Part shown: positions 7,022 through 13,533 of the stretch, one piece after another
Numbering within the stretch: position 1 is the first letter of the stretch
How the letters are laid out: the number at the start of each line of letters is the position of its first letter
IMG/VR virus record: IMGVR_UViG_3300025914_000468
Span: 1-22,640 of that record
Length of the DNA stretch: 22,640 nucleotides
Reading direction: 5' to 3' (one strand)
DNA from: a virus
Position numbers and translations under genes: made by a program
The notes under the pieces: model-generated
Seen by the model: only the letters and a program-made list of their open reading frames with translations
Told to the model about the DNA's origin: nothing
Database searches by the model: none

Positions 7022-7249
7022 ATGTTCACAAGAGGTCAGTTGATGGAGATTGACGAAAAACTTCGAAAAGGTGTGTTGCCAGAAGTGATTGCAGGAGACT
7101 TCGGGCTAAGTTATACCGGTTTTCGCAATGCACTGTATCGGAGTGGGCAACAATGGGAGGTTACTCGAAAACTTGTACCCACTGGCCCTGCTGACGATAT
7201 ACAAGCGACAAATGCAATACAAGAAGGCGCTCTATGCGCCCACACATAA
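7022..7249 (+). CDS. Small HTH protein
   Basis: This 75-residue protein's core, LRKGVLPEVIAGDFGLSYTG followed by FRNALYRSG, reads as a helix-turn-helix of the resolvase/transposase-like type: a helix, GLS as the turn, then a recognition helix. The tail of about 25 residues is disordered in appearance. GAGAGGGACG lies directly ahead of the ATG and a strong promoter is present 40 bp upstream. The gene is followed at once by a hairpin terminator, so it is a single-gene unit. It could be a Cro- or CII-like early regulator that opposes the divergent XRE protein, though direct evidence is lacking. Confidence 0.65.
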   Translation: MFTRGQLMEIDEKLRKGVLPEVIAGDFGLSYTGFRNALYRSGQQWEVTRKLVPTGPADDIQATNAIQEGALCAHT

Positions 7250-7251
7250 AA

Positions 7252-7281
7252 AGAGCCCGCCGGTCGGCGCCAGCGGGCTCT
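7252..7281. terminator. Intrinsic terminator hairpin
   Basis: AGAGCCCGC (7252-7260) pairs with GCGGGCTCT (7273-7281) around a 12-base loop, directly after the stop of the small HTH gene. On the plus strand the tail is CTACCTTTA. On the minus strand it is TTTTTATG, so the hairpin may stop transcription in both directions. Confidence 0.7.
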
Positions 7282-7322
7282 CTACCTTTACTCAGCGTGA
7301 ACTGAGCATATGAAAGGCTACG

Positions 7323-7643
7323 ATGGTTATTTTACTCGAAAGACCACTCCCGGCGCAAGTGCCGCCATCAGACCTACCGGTTCGATCAAATATCACGCAC
7401 ATCGTGCGAGTGGACGATGATCGGCTCTTGCCCACCTTCGAAGCGGGCGATATGCTTCTCGTAGACCGCGAATTCGACGCATCTGTTGAGGATCCGGAAC
7501 AGATGGCGCTGCTGCTGAACTTCTGCGGCAATCTCGAAATTCTGACTGTCAAAGGCGCACTGCGCACGGATCGGATGAAGGGCGGCTACTTTGTTGCCAT
7601 CGTCCGTGGCGTTTACACATCGTTTGGTCTGAGGGGGATATGA
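7323..7643 (+). CDS. LexA/S24-fold-like protein without visible catalytic serine
   Basis: In this 106-residue protein, residues 30-53 (VDDDRLLPTFEAGDMLLVDR) match the DSMxPTxxxGDxxLVDR box of S24 peptidases (LexA, CI, UmuD). The Ser-Met pair is replaced by Arg-Leu. The later part, ILTVKGALRTDRMKGGYFVA, resembles the strand that carries the catalytic Lys in that family. There is no N-terminal DNA-binding domain. A fold-only, non-proteolytic relative is the simplest reading. AAGG lies five bases ahead of the ATG. The next gene starts inside this gene's stop codon (ATGA), so the two proteins are made together. The family call rests on motif shape only. Confidence 0.5.
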   Translation: MVILLERPLPAQVPPSDLPVRSNITHIVRVDDDRLLPTFEAGDMLLVDREFDASVEDPEQMALLLNFCGNLEILTVKGALRTDRMKGGYFVAIVRGVYTSFGLRGI

Positions 7644-7990
7644 TGACTGCAACACTCGCTCCACAGCTTTCCAGCCGTTCCCAGATTGCGCGCGCGTCGG
7701 CTGCTCTTGCGTCCCCCTGCAACGTTCGGGATGTCGTCTCACCTGTTCTGTCTCGCACGGACCTTGCGCTCTATCTATATAACGCCGTTCCTCAGTACGA
7801 GCTCTTTATCGGCGACACGCTTCTTTGTAACAAGACGATCGAGCCGCAGGCCGGCGACAAAGTTGTCTTGTTATTCCGTGGTGGACACACAGACGTCGTG
7901 AGCTTCGACGACTACACCGTAGCGCCGAAGGCTGACATTCACATGGTTGCTGTCGTTTTGGGCTTCATTCGAAGCATGGGGGAGGCGTAG
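7640..7990 (+). CDS. UmuD-like protein lacking the catalytic segment
   Basis: In this 116-residue protein, residues about 40-75 follow UmuD closely in pattern: DLALYLYNAV resembles DLNEYLI, FIGDTLLCNKTIEPQAGDKV resembles DGDLLIVDRSLEPRHGDIV, and the end (VAVVLGFIRSM) resembles WGVVTHVIH. The stretch that normally holds GDSM with the active-site Ser is shortened or missing, and no obvious catalytic Lys follows. Together with the preceding gene it forms a tandem of degenerate S24-fold proteins linked by an ATGA overlap. Such proteins could dimerise with host LexA or UmuD, or with a phage repressor, and change their cleavage; this is a hypothesis. GAGGGGG precedes the start. Confidence 0.5.
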   Translation: MMTATLAPQLSSRSQIARASAALASPCNVRDVVSPVLSRTDLALYLYNAVPQYELFIGDTLLCNKTIEPQAGDKVVLLFRGGHTDVVSFDDYTVAPKADIHMVAVVLGFIRSMGEA

Positions 7991-8012
7991 GCAGTATTCC
8001 TGCAATGGACAC

Positions 8013-8039
8013 GCCCGCAACGGATATTCCGTTGCGGGC
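8013..8039. terminator. Perfect 12-bp stem-loop after the UmuD-like gene
   Basis: GCCCGCAACGGA (8013-8024) and TCCGTTGCGGGC (8028-8039) are perfectly complementary around a three-base loop. No T-tract follows (TCCGGAG), so it may be a weak or factor-dependent terminator or an mRNA-stabilising hairpin. Confidence 0.5.
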
Positions 8040-8066
8040 TCCGGAGATTACAAATAAGATTGCAGG

Positions 8067-8201
8067 ATGACAAGTGCGGCAATGCGACCCGTTTGGCTGC
8101 CTACTACTGCACTTAGCCAGGATTCACTCTATCGTCAGCTGGTGCGCGTTTGGCGTGCCCGTAGCCACTGCAACTGCGACAGGGCCAGCCGTAATGGCTG
8201 A
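8067..8201 (+). CDS. Possible 44-residue ORF
   Basis: An open frame of 44 codons lies in the 380-bp gap ahead of the replication gene. It is basic and ends in a Cys-containing stretch (RSHCNCDRASRNG). The nearest purine-rich sequence (AGG) abuts the ATG and is too close to be a good ribosome-binding site. It may be chance; the ORF is listed because otherwise the stretch 8040-8239 holds nothing else I can support. Confidence 0.25.
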   Translation: MTSAAMRPVWLPTTALSQDSLYRQLVRVWRARSHCNCDRASRNG

Positions 8202-8239
8202 TTGAGCTGTGTTCGTGGCACCTACACGGAGATCAAATA

Positions 8240-8362
8240 ATGGCTGAGTTTCTACCTGCACAACCTATCAGACACGAAGCGCTGGAAAAGGTTACGCGTT
8301 GCGAAAAGAATTTCCGTGAAGCCAGCGGCCATACCGGTTGGCTCCATCTCATCAGGATCTAA
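8240..8362 (+). CDS. 40-residue small protein ahead of the replication gene
   Basis: This short ORF starts with an ATG that has GGAG eight bases ahead, and ends nine bases before the ATG of the replication initiator. The peptide is basic and soluble (MAEFLPAQPIRHEALEKVTR, then CEKNFREASGHTGWLHLIRI). Good spacing on both sides argues that it is translated in one operon with the initiator. No family is recognised. It may work as a small regulator or only as a leader peptide for translational coupling. Confidence 0.5.
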   Translation: MAEFLPAQPIRHEALEKVTRCEKNFREASGHTGWLHLIRI

Positions 8363-8371
8363 GGATAACAA

Positions 8372-9562
8372 ATGCCCAGGGCAAAAAAGACTTGGTATCG
8401 GCTGCACGTTGAGTTGCTGCGCGATCGTAAGATCAGGCGGCTTCCAGCGGCTCAGCGTTGGGTCTGGATCGCGTTGCTCAGCATTGCGCGCCAGTCACCA
8501 ACGCCTGGAACACTGCTCCTCGATGACGGTTCCGTCGCCGTTGTCGCAGATATCGTCGACGAAGCTGCCGTCTCAGACAAGGACGTTCGCACCGCCATAG
8601 AAAGCTTCATGGCGTCCGGGATGGTCCATCTCGATGGATCCGCGATCGTCATCACGCAATGGCATGAACGTCAATTTGAGAGCGATAACGTCACGGCGCG
8701 CACGCAGGCACATCGCGACCGAATCCGCAATTCCCAATTTGGCGAGGGCGATGATGAAGGCAATGGCAGTGAAGAACACAGTTCGTTGGAACGTTCCTAC
8801 GGGTGTTCCAACGGCAGTTCCTATGACGGTTCCTACGAGCGTTCCGACGAACAGCCACCGGAACAACCAATGGGACAGGATAGGAACGTTCTTGGGAACG
8901 ACGTTGGAACGGTTTACCCTTCGCGCGATCAGAGTCCCAGAGTTACAGAGAAGACAGAGGATAAGAATAAGAACCCCCAAACCCCCAAGGGGGTTGCATC
9001 GCCTCCTTTTGACGCTACGCAGGTTGGAAATGGGACTGTTGGCCGCAGTAAGATCCCACCTCCCAAGCACGAACCAGAAGCGTTTCGGAGGTTCTATCAG
9101 CTCTATCCGCGGCACGACAATCCGGGCGATGCGGCGAAGGCATGGCAGAGTGGGGCACCGTCCCCTGACGATATCACCGCTATCTTTGCGGCCCTGAAGC
9201 CTTTTGAGAATTGTAAGCTTACGGCCGATGAAACCACCAAGGTTAAAGCGCCTGGCCCATGGCTCAGAGCAAGGCGGTGGGAGAGTGAAGCGCCGTTCCC
9301 AGGACTGCAGATCCATGCCGAGGAAAAGCGCCGGCAGGAGATCGCCGCGATGAAGGCCGTAGAGGTCGACTTCCAAGTGAAACCACCGCCAGGTACGGAG
9401 TTCGATTGGGGCGCTACGTTAGCCAATGCCCTGGCGCCGGTAGATCTGACATCCGATCCGACTACGCTGAATTACACACCGCCCCGGCGTCATGTCGGAG
9501 CATCAATCGCCGATATCGCAAGAAGGCATGCACAGCAAAATGGGCAGACAAACGCAAACTAG
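8372..9562 (+). CDS. Phage replication initiator / replisome organiser
   Basis: In this 396-residue protein, residues about 1-100 form a winged-helix-like domain typical of phage replisome organisers: WYRLHVELLRDRKIRRLP, then WVWIALLSIA and SDKDVRTAIESFMASGMVHL. Residues about 130-200 are a low-complexity linker of Ser, Gly, Tyr, Glu and Gln. From about 230, FRRFYQLYPRHDNPGDAAKAW and KAPGPWLRARRWE match the C-terminal module of many phage replication proteins that precede a DnaB or DnaC gene. It would bind the origin and bring in the helicase encoded next. The linker DNA contains a regular 12-bp repeat array, which suggests that the origin lies inside the gene, as for lambda O. AAGG precedes the ATG. 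The 3' end overlaps the helicase gene. Confidence 0.75.
   Translation: MPRAKKTWYRLHVELLRDRKIRRLPAAQRWVWIALLSIARQSPTPGTLLLDDGSVAVVADIVDEAAVSDKDVRTAIESFMASGMVHLDGSAIVITQWHERQFESDNVTARTQAHRDRIRNSQFGEGDDEGNGSEEHSSLERSYGCSNGSSYDGSYERSDEQPPEQPMGQDRNVLGNDVGTVYPSRDQSPRVTEKTEDKNKNPQTPKGVASPPFDATQVGNGTVGRSKIPPPKHEPEAFRRFYQLYPRHDNPGDAAKAWQSGAPSPDDITAIFAALKPFENCKLTADETTKVKAPGPWLRARRWESEAPFPGLQIHAEEKRRQEIAAMKAVEVDFQVKPPPGTEFDWGATLANALAPVDLTSDPTTLNYTPPRRHVGASIADIARRHAQQNGQTNAN
8781..8910. repeat. 12-bp iteron array, candidate replication origin
   Basis: Six head-to-tail 12-bp units start at 8781, 8793, 8805, 8817, 8829 and 8841, with consensus GTTCCNAYGRNN (the first reads GTTCG). Inverted copies of the core (GGAAC) follow at 8860, 8883, 8895 and 8906, the last three spaced by 12 and 11 bp. 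GGAACGTTCC at 8788-8797 is a perfect palindrome. An A/G-rich stretch (about 8938-8972) lies directly after the array, as the easily melted region does in lambda ori. The array is inside the initiator gene. Because each unit is four codons, a protein-level repeat is an alternative cause. Confidence 0.6.
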
Positions 9563-10937
9563 GGCATCGCTTCAGGAGAGTGCTACGCCCATCCTGGGAA
9601 GCTATGAGCCGCCGCACAACATAGAGGCGGAACAATCGACGCTTGGCTCCATGCTGATCGACGGCGAGGCTGCTGAACTCGGCATAGAGATCCTACGACG
9701 CGAGGATTTCTACCGACTAACACATCAGACCATCTACGATGTGATCGGCAGTCTCCTAACCCGTAATCAGCCCGTGGACTTGATCACCGTGCAGGCCGCG
9801 CTCAGGGACATGGAAAAACTCGATGAGATCGGCGGAATGTCGTATCTCACCAGCCTGTTCGACACCGTTCCTACTGCTGCTTGCCTGCCGCACTACGCCG
9901 AGATCGTTAAGCGAAAATCAATCGCTAGGGAGATCATCAATACCGGTCTTGCCCTAGTGGGCATCGGTCGGTTTGAAGCAGAAAACATTGATGAAGCCAT
10001 TGACCGGTCTGAGCAGCTTGTGTACAAGATCCGCCGCGATTCTGCGGGGCAAATAGGGTTCGACATTGAGACGCTGAGTGGCGAACTTTATGACTTGAGC
10101 AACAACAATAGTAACGATGACGGCACTCTACTCGGCCTTGCCAGTGGCTATCCCGAACTCGATCGGTTTACACACGGTATTCGAAAGAAAAAGCTGATCG
10201 TCATTGGCGCCCGTCCCAGTGTCGGAAAGACCAGCCTCGCGACGGGGCTTGCCTTGCACATTGCCGACAAAATCCGGGAGCCAGTTCTATTCATCTCGAT
10301 CGAAATGGGAGCAGAAGACATAGGCCTTCGGTGCATGTCCTCACTCGTACGGATCGACAGCAATCGGCTCTTATCAGGCAAGCTTAGCCAGGATGAATGG
10401 GAGCGATATTATCAGGTCGTCACCAAAATGCAGGGAGTTCCTTTACGCATAGTCACTGAAGTCGACACTGTGTCGGAGATCCGTGCCGTTACCCGTCGTT
10501 TCATCAAGGAGTACGGACGATGCGGCCTTGTCATCGTGGACTATCTGCAACTGATGGCGAGCACTGGCAAGATCGAAAACCGAAACCAGGAAGTCGGCGA
10601 GTACGCCAAAGGGCTGAAGAAGATGGCTAAACAGCTCGACACCACGGTTTGTGTACTGTCGCAGCTTACACGTGTGGCAGAAACCAAAGAACCGACCAAG
10701 GCAGACCTTCGGGAGTCTGGAGATATCGAAGCCGTTGCTGATCTCATTCTGCTGCTGCATCGGCCAAGGATAGGCAAAGGCGACATTATTCCGCCTGTTG
10801 AGCCAACTGTCGTTATCGTCGACAAGAACAGGGACGGGCCCAAGGGACGCTTCACTCTCGGCTTCGTGTCGGAGACGGCGACCTACGTAAGCCCTGCGTT
10901 TAACCTTATTCCGCCCAGCGAGAAGACGGGATATTAG
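9492..10937 (+). CDS. dnaB: DnaB-type replicative DNA helicase
   Basis: This 481-residue protein unwinds DNA ahead of the fork as a ring-shaped hexamer powered by ATP. Residues about 40-140 are the DnaB N-terminal domain (PPHNIEAEQSTLGSMLIDGE). The RecA-like motor has Walker A GARPSVGKTS (239-248), IEMGAED (270-276), Walker B VIVDYLQLM (347-355), VLSQLTR (388-394) and the finger region DKNRDGPKG (444-452). Length and motif order are those of bacterial DnaB, so it looks active. The start is uncertain: ATGs at 9492, 9528 and 9540 all overlap the initiator gene and none has a clean ribosome-binding site. Having its own helicase, the phage would not need to capture the host's. Confidence 0.95.
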   Translation: MSEHQSPISQEGMHSKMGRQTQTRASLQESATPILGSYEPPHNIEAEQSTLGSMLIDGEAAELGIEILRREDFYRLTHQTIYDVIGSLLTRNQPVDLITVQAALRDMEKLDEIGGMSYLTSLFDTVPTAACLPHYAEIVKRKSIAREIINTGLALVGIGRFEAENIDEAIDRSEQLVYKIRRDSAGQIGFDIETLSGELYDLSNNNSNDDGTLLGLASGYPELDRFTHGIRKKKLIVIGARPSVGKTSLATGLALHIADKIREPVLFISIEMGAEDIGLRCMSSLVRIDSNRLLSGKLSQDEWERYYQVVTKMQGVPLRIVTEVDTVSEIRAVTRRFIKEYGRCGLVIVDYLQLMASTGKIENRNQEVGEYAKGLKKMAKQLDTTVCVLSQLTRVAETKEPTKADLRESGDIEAVADLILLLHRPRIGKGDIIPPVEPTVVIVDKNRDGPKGRFTLGFVSETATYVSPAFNLIPPSEKTGY

Positions 10938-11046
10938 AAATCCTATAGACCGCTCACAACGACGGAAATCTTATGGATGCTCGCAAAAACATGCCTTATA
11001 GATTGCTTAGCATCCAAATACATCAAGTTTGAAATGAGAAAAACCG

Positions 11047-11901
11047 ATGTCCACCACAATCACAAAGACCATACCCGCAGACTTCGACAGTCAACAGCCG
11101 TTGCGCTTCAGCAATGTACGCCCTTCGTCTCTGCCCTATTTGTGGGCACAGGCCAAAGCGGGCGATCCCGTTGCCTGCAAGATGTTATTCGACCACTACA
11201 CACCATTGGCTCTGAAGATTGCTGCTCGCCTCAGCCAGTACAAGGCCGCGGGAATGGAAAGCGAAGATCTGTTAGGAATGGCCGTCATAGCGCTTCCTGG
11301 CGTGATTGCGGCCTATGATCCGGCGAAAGGTAGGTTTGAGGCGTTCGCCAGGCTAGCCATCAAGAGATCCGTCATTTCGGCAATACGAGCGTCCAACTTT
11401 TACCGTGGAAGCGCGGATCAGGTCAAAGGCAAGATTGAGGCAGCCGCAGCTCGTGTTGAGGCCCGAACGTTGAGGGCAGCGACCAATGCAGAGATTGCAG
11501 CTGAGCTTGATATTACGATCGATGAATTGGAGAAAAAGCGCAAGTTGGGGCTGTATCGCCACGTTGGTGAACTTGATGTCCAATGGTTCGATGCAGAGGG
11601 CTATACGATGTCATTGGTCGATGTAATACCAGATCCACGTCAGGATGTTGAGGCCGCTGTCTCGCGTAATGATAAGGCCGAACGTGTGCATGCTGCCATC
11701 AATGATCTCCCCGACCTTCAGCGTCGCATCGTTCGAGAGCGTGCATTGAACGACGTCAATCCCAGTGCGGTTGCGGAGAACCTTTGCATGTCTCAATCTT
11801 CGATGTGGATGCACTACACCCGCGGTATCAAAAATCTGCGGATTGCCCTCTCTCAGGACGCTGAGGCGTTCATTTCGATAAGTCATGGGACGAACGCATG
11901 A
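11047..11901 (+). CDS. Sigma-70 family RNA polymerase sigma factor (phage-encoded)
   Basis: In this 284-residue protein, region 2 covers about residues 45-118 (ACKMLFDHYTPLALKIAARL, EDLLGMAVIALPGVIAAYDP, FEAFARLAIKRSVISAIRAS). A region-3-like helix pair is at about 140-165 (NAEIAAELDITIDELEK), and region 4 is at about 217-268 (INDLPDLQRRIVRERALN, AVAENLCMSQSSMWMHYTRG), where the second helix would contact the -35 box. Region 1.1 is absent, so it belongs to the small group-3-like factors (FliA/SigF/SigB-type layout). It most likely redirects host polymerase to phage promoters, perhaps for the structural genes downstream. It lies 109 bp after the helicase gene. GAGAAA before the ATG is a weak ribosome-binding site. 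Confidence 0.85.
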   Translation: MSTTITKTIPADFDSQQPLRFSNVRPSSLPYLWAQAKAGDPVACKMLFDHYTPLALKIAARLSQYKAAGMESEDLLGMAVIALPGVIAAYDPAKGRFEAFARLAIKRSVISAIRASNFYRGSADQVKGKIEAAAARVEARTLRAATNAEIAAELDITIDELEKKRKLGLYRHVGELDVQWFDAEGYTMSLVDVIPDPRQDVEAAVSRNDKAERVHAAINDLPDLQRRIVRERALNDVNPSAVAENLCMSQSSMWMHYTRGIKNLRIALSQDAEAFISISHGTNA

Positions 11902-11945
11902 GCTTCATCAACTTCAACGAAATCAAATTGAAAGGCGAAAATTGA
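11898..11945 (+). CDS. 15-codon linker ORF between sigma and RHH-like genes
   Basis: This tiny ORF (MSFINFNEIKLKGEN) starts within the stop codon of the sigma gene (ATGA) and ends in TGATG, which contains the start of the next gene. Ribosomes finishing the sigma gene could therefore reach the next gene through it. The first ten residues resemble the N-terminus of some phage primase-type proteins, so it may be the last trace of a deleted gene. Either way its start and stop overlaps are unlikely to be chance. Confidence 0.45.
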   Translation: MSFINFNEIKLKGEN

Positions 11946-12433
11946 TGAGCAAGAAATCAACCGTGCTGGGTGCATCCTGTGACTTCGCCCTTGCCGAAGC
12001 CGTAGAGCTTTACGCATTTCGACACAACCTTCCACGCGCTGACGCGATCCGGCAAATCTTGCGCCAGATCGCTGACCCACGCGGCGAGTGTTCCCGCGTG
12101 AGGACGTCATTGCAGTGGGTTCAGGTGAAAGAAGGCAAGTCCCTCGTATGGATGCTGGATGGGGGAGATGGCCGCTGGGCAGTTATGCGGTGCGCACCCA
12201 ACGCCTACCCCGTACTTACGATCGAGGAGCCGGGCTGCCTGGAATTCAGCCGGTCTATGTATTACTCGCCGGATGAGTATGCCATCTACCTTGCCGAAGG
12301 CATCATCTTGAAGCGCTGGCCACACCTCGCGCCCAAGGCGCCGATGATCGTTAAGACCGTTGGCGAAAAGAGCAAAGATGCAGGAATTGGTCACTGGACT
12401 ATTGATTTGGAAGAAGCACTGAAGGCGGCATAG
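11945..12433 (+). CDS. RHH-like N-terminal domain protein of unknown function
   Basis: This is a 162-residue protein from the ATG at 11945. That start is preferred over an in-frame one at 11885 because AAAGGCG lies eight bases ahead and the longer form would run deep into the sigma gene. Residues about 10-48 (FALAEAVELYAFRHNLPRAD, AIRQILRQI) look like a CopG/Arc-type ribbon-helix-helix or a related helix pair. The rest is a mixed alpha/beta domain with many Trp and Tyr residues and no motif I recognise. It is coupled to the sigma factor through the 15-codon ORF, so it may modulate sigma activity or act as a co-expressed regulator; that is a guess from position. Confidence 0.65.
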   Translation: MSKKSTVLGASCDFALAEAVELYAFRHNLPRADAIRQILRQIADPRGECSRVRTSLQWVQVKEGKSLVWMLDGGDGRWAVMRCAPNAYPVLTIEEPGCLEFSRSMYYSPDEYAIYLAEGIILKRWPHLAPKAPMIVKTVGEKSKDAGIGHWTIDLEEALKAA

Positions 12434-12632
12434 AGGTACAGCGGCGTGAGCCAATGGCATACAAGCTCAAGACAGGAAGTGTGGATTGGAGACACAGTGC
12501 CGCATAAACCGCACTACACGCACGGAGAGACGCTAAAGCTACGTCAAGCGATGTTAGTTAAGCTGACGTAGTAAGTAAGCAACAGGAGAGGCAGCCGACG
12601 GCTGAAGCAGAGGATGAGGCTAAGAGATTTCG
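12434..12632. other. Gap with dyad and debris-like short frames
   Basis: No long gene is present. CTACGTCA (12539-12546) and TGACGTAG (12564-12571) form a perfect inverted repeat around 17 bases. A GTG at 12497 with GGAG five bases ahead opens 24 codons (ending VKLT), and another plus frame ends at 12636 with a coding-like tail (RQPTAEAEDEAKRFR). The two could be halves of one small gene broken by a frameshift, but this is weak. Confidence 0.3.
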
Positions 12633-12791
12633 TTAGCGAGAGTTCTGCATCTGCGAGATCTGGATCTGCTGTTGAGTTGTAAGCTGGGCAGATTTCCGGT
12701 GCCCCCATGTGACGGTAACCACAGCCAAGACGACGATCACGAGCGCCAAAGCAAGCATACATTTTTGTCGTGGTATATTTTCTCTCATCAT
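12633..12791 (-). CDS. 52-residue single-TM protein
   Basis: This ORF runs against its neighbours. After a short basic start (MMRENIPRQK) comes a strong membrane helix (about 11-29, CMLALALVIVVLAVVTVTW) and a Gln-rich hydrophilic tail (QLTTQQQIQISQMQ) that could form a coiled coil. Such a clear layout is uncommon by chance in a 53-codon frame. No good ribosome-binding site is visible ahead of either ATG (12791, 12788), which lowers confidence. The topology is that of small phage inner-membrane proteins such as spanin-, holin-like or exclusion peptides, but the function cannot be assigned. Confidence 0.45.
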   Translation of the reverse strand: MMRENIPRQKCMLALALVIVVLAVVTVTWGHRKSAQLTTQQQIQISQMQNSR

Positions 12792-12859
12792 GATATTAGT
12801 GTATCCGTTGTCAGGCGCTCGTAACCCTTTTTACAGTAATGGTTGACGATCACGGGAGG

Positions 12860-12891
12860 CCCACACGAAGCCTGTAGAGCTTGTGTGTGGG
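12860..12891. other. Stem-loop ahead of the small HTH gene at 12923
   Basis: CCCACAC (12860-12866) pairs with GTGTGGG (12885-12891) around 18 bases. It lies about 30 bp before the next start codon and could be an operator or a leader hairpin. Confidence 0.35.
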
Positions 12892-12922
12892 TCATTGATC
12901 AGGAAGAAGTGAGGCGAGCAGC

Positions 12923-13129
12923 ATGATGGACGAACGAAGTACGAAACCGAAGCCGTTACCCTACCGCTACCCCGAAGAAGTGGTGGCGGAATGGATGCGA
13001 TACTACCAAGAGGCAAAGCAGCGCTGGCCTACGGTGCGGGAACTGGCGGCGAGTACAGGGATTTCGAGGAGTCGGGCTGGCGAGTATAGAAGGATTTATC
13101 TTATAACACGCGAAAATTTGCGAACATAA
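12923..13129 (+). CDS. Small HTH DNA-binding protein
   Basis: In this 68-residue protein, WPTVRELAASTGISRSRAGE (about residues 35-54) is a clear helix-turn-helix: ELAAST as the first helix, GIS as the turn and RSRAGEYRRIY as the recognition helix. The N-terminal half is basic and Pro/Tyr-rich (KPKPLPYRYPEE). GAGG lies eight bases ahead of the first ATG. It stands alone between the minus-strand membrane ORF and a 980-bp gene-poor stretch, so a regulator acting on the nearby inverted repeats is a reasonable guess. Confidence 0.65.
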   Translation: MMDERSTKPKPLPYRYPEEVVAEWMRYYQEAKQRWPTVRELAASTGISRSRAGEYRRIYLITRENLRT

Positions 13130-13241
13130 ACTCAGTGCCAATTAACATTTGCTAGCAAAATAATCCAACAAGTAACAACAACGTGCATATTTTTGTTACT
13201 TTAGATTTACCTAATTATATCAAATGAGAATTTTAAAGGTA

Positions 13242-13533
13242 TATAATAGCAATGTACTTGCGATGGAGGATGATCTAGCCACAAATGGTCATACTCCCCA
13301 GTTTAGATACTGCGCACAACAATACCTAAACTGGGAAATCTGGCTAGGACCAATACGTTACCATGTATGGACCGTGGCAACAATGGCTGCAACAGTACCC
13401 AACACTGCTGCGACAGCGATCACTATATTCAGAATATAGGATTTGAACTCCAGATTTTTACCAGACAAAATCAAAATCTCCTTTCATTGCAGATACTAGA
13501 CGCTTCATGGTTACCGGCCATGGGCGTCTTTTT
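13242..13533 (+). ncRNA. Candidate untranslated RNA with nested hairpin
   Basis: A perfect -10 box (TATAAT, 13242-13247; the -35 is poor) precedes a nested inverted repeat. CTAGCCA (13275-13281) pairs with TGGCTAG (13341-13347), and inside it CCCAGTTTAG (13297-13306) pairs with CTAAACTGGG (13326-13335). A strong intrinsic terminator ends at 13533. The distances fit an RNA of about 280 bases. A 71-codon ORF starts at 13224, before the -10 box, has no ribosome-binding site and resembles nothing known. Expression is unproven. Confidence 0.35.
13498..13533 (+). terminator. Strong intrinsic terminator
   Basis: AGACGC (13498-13503) pairs with GCGTCT (13524-13529), extended by wobble pairing and by CATGG with CCATG, around a loop of about seven bases. 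A run of T (TTTTTAT) follows immediately. This is a textbook plus-strand terminator, although no protein gene lies just upstream. Confidence 0.8.

Noticed and set aside
8781-8910. CRISPR-like repeat array
   Set aside because: Units are 12 bp, directly adjacent, without spacers, and lie inside a coding gene. Iterons fit much better.
13440-13500. Possible tRNA (sequence like a T-arm near GGATTTGAACTCC)
   Set aside because: The stems of the T-arm do not pair and no acceptor or anticodon arm could be built on either strand.
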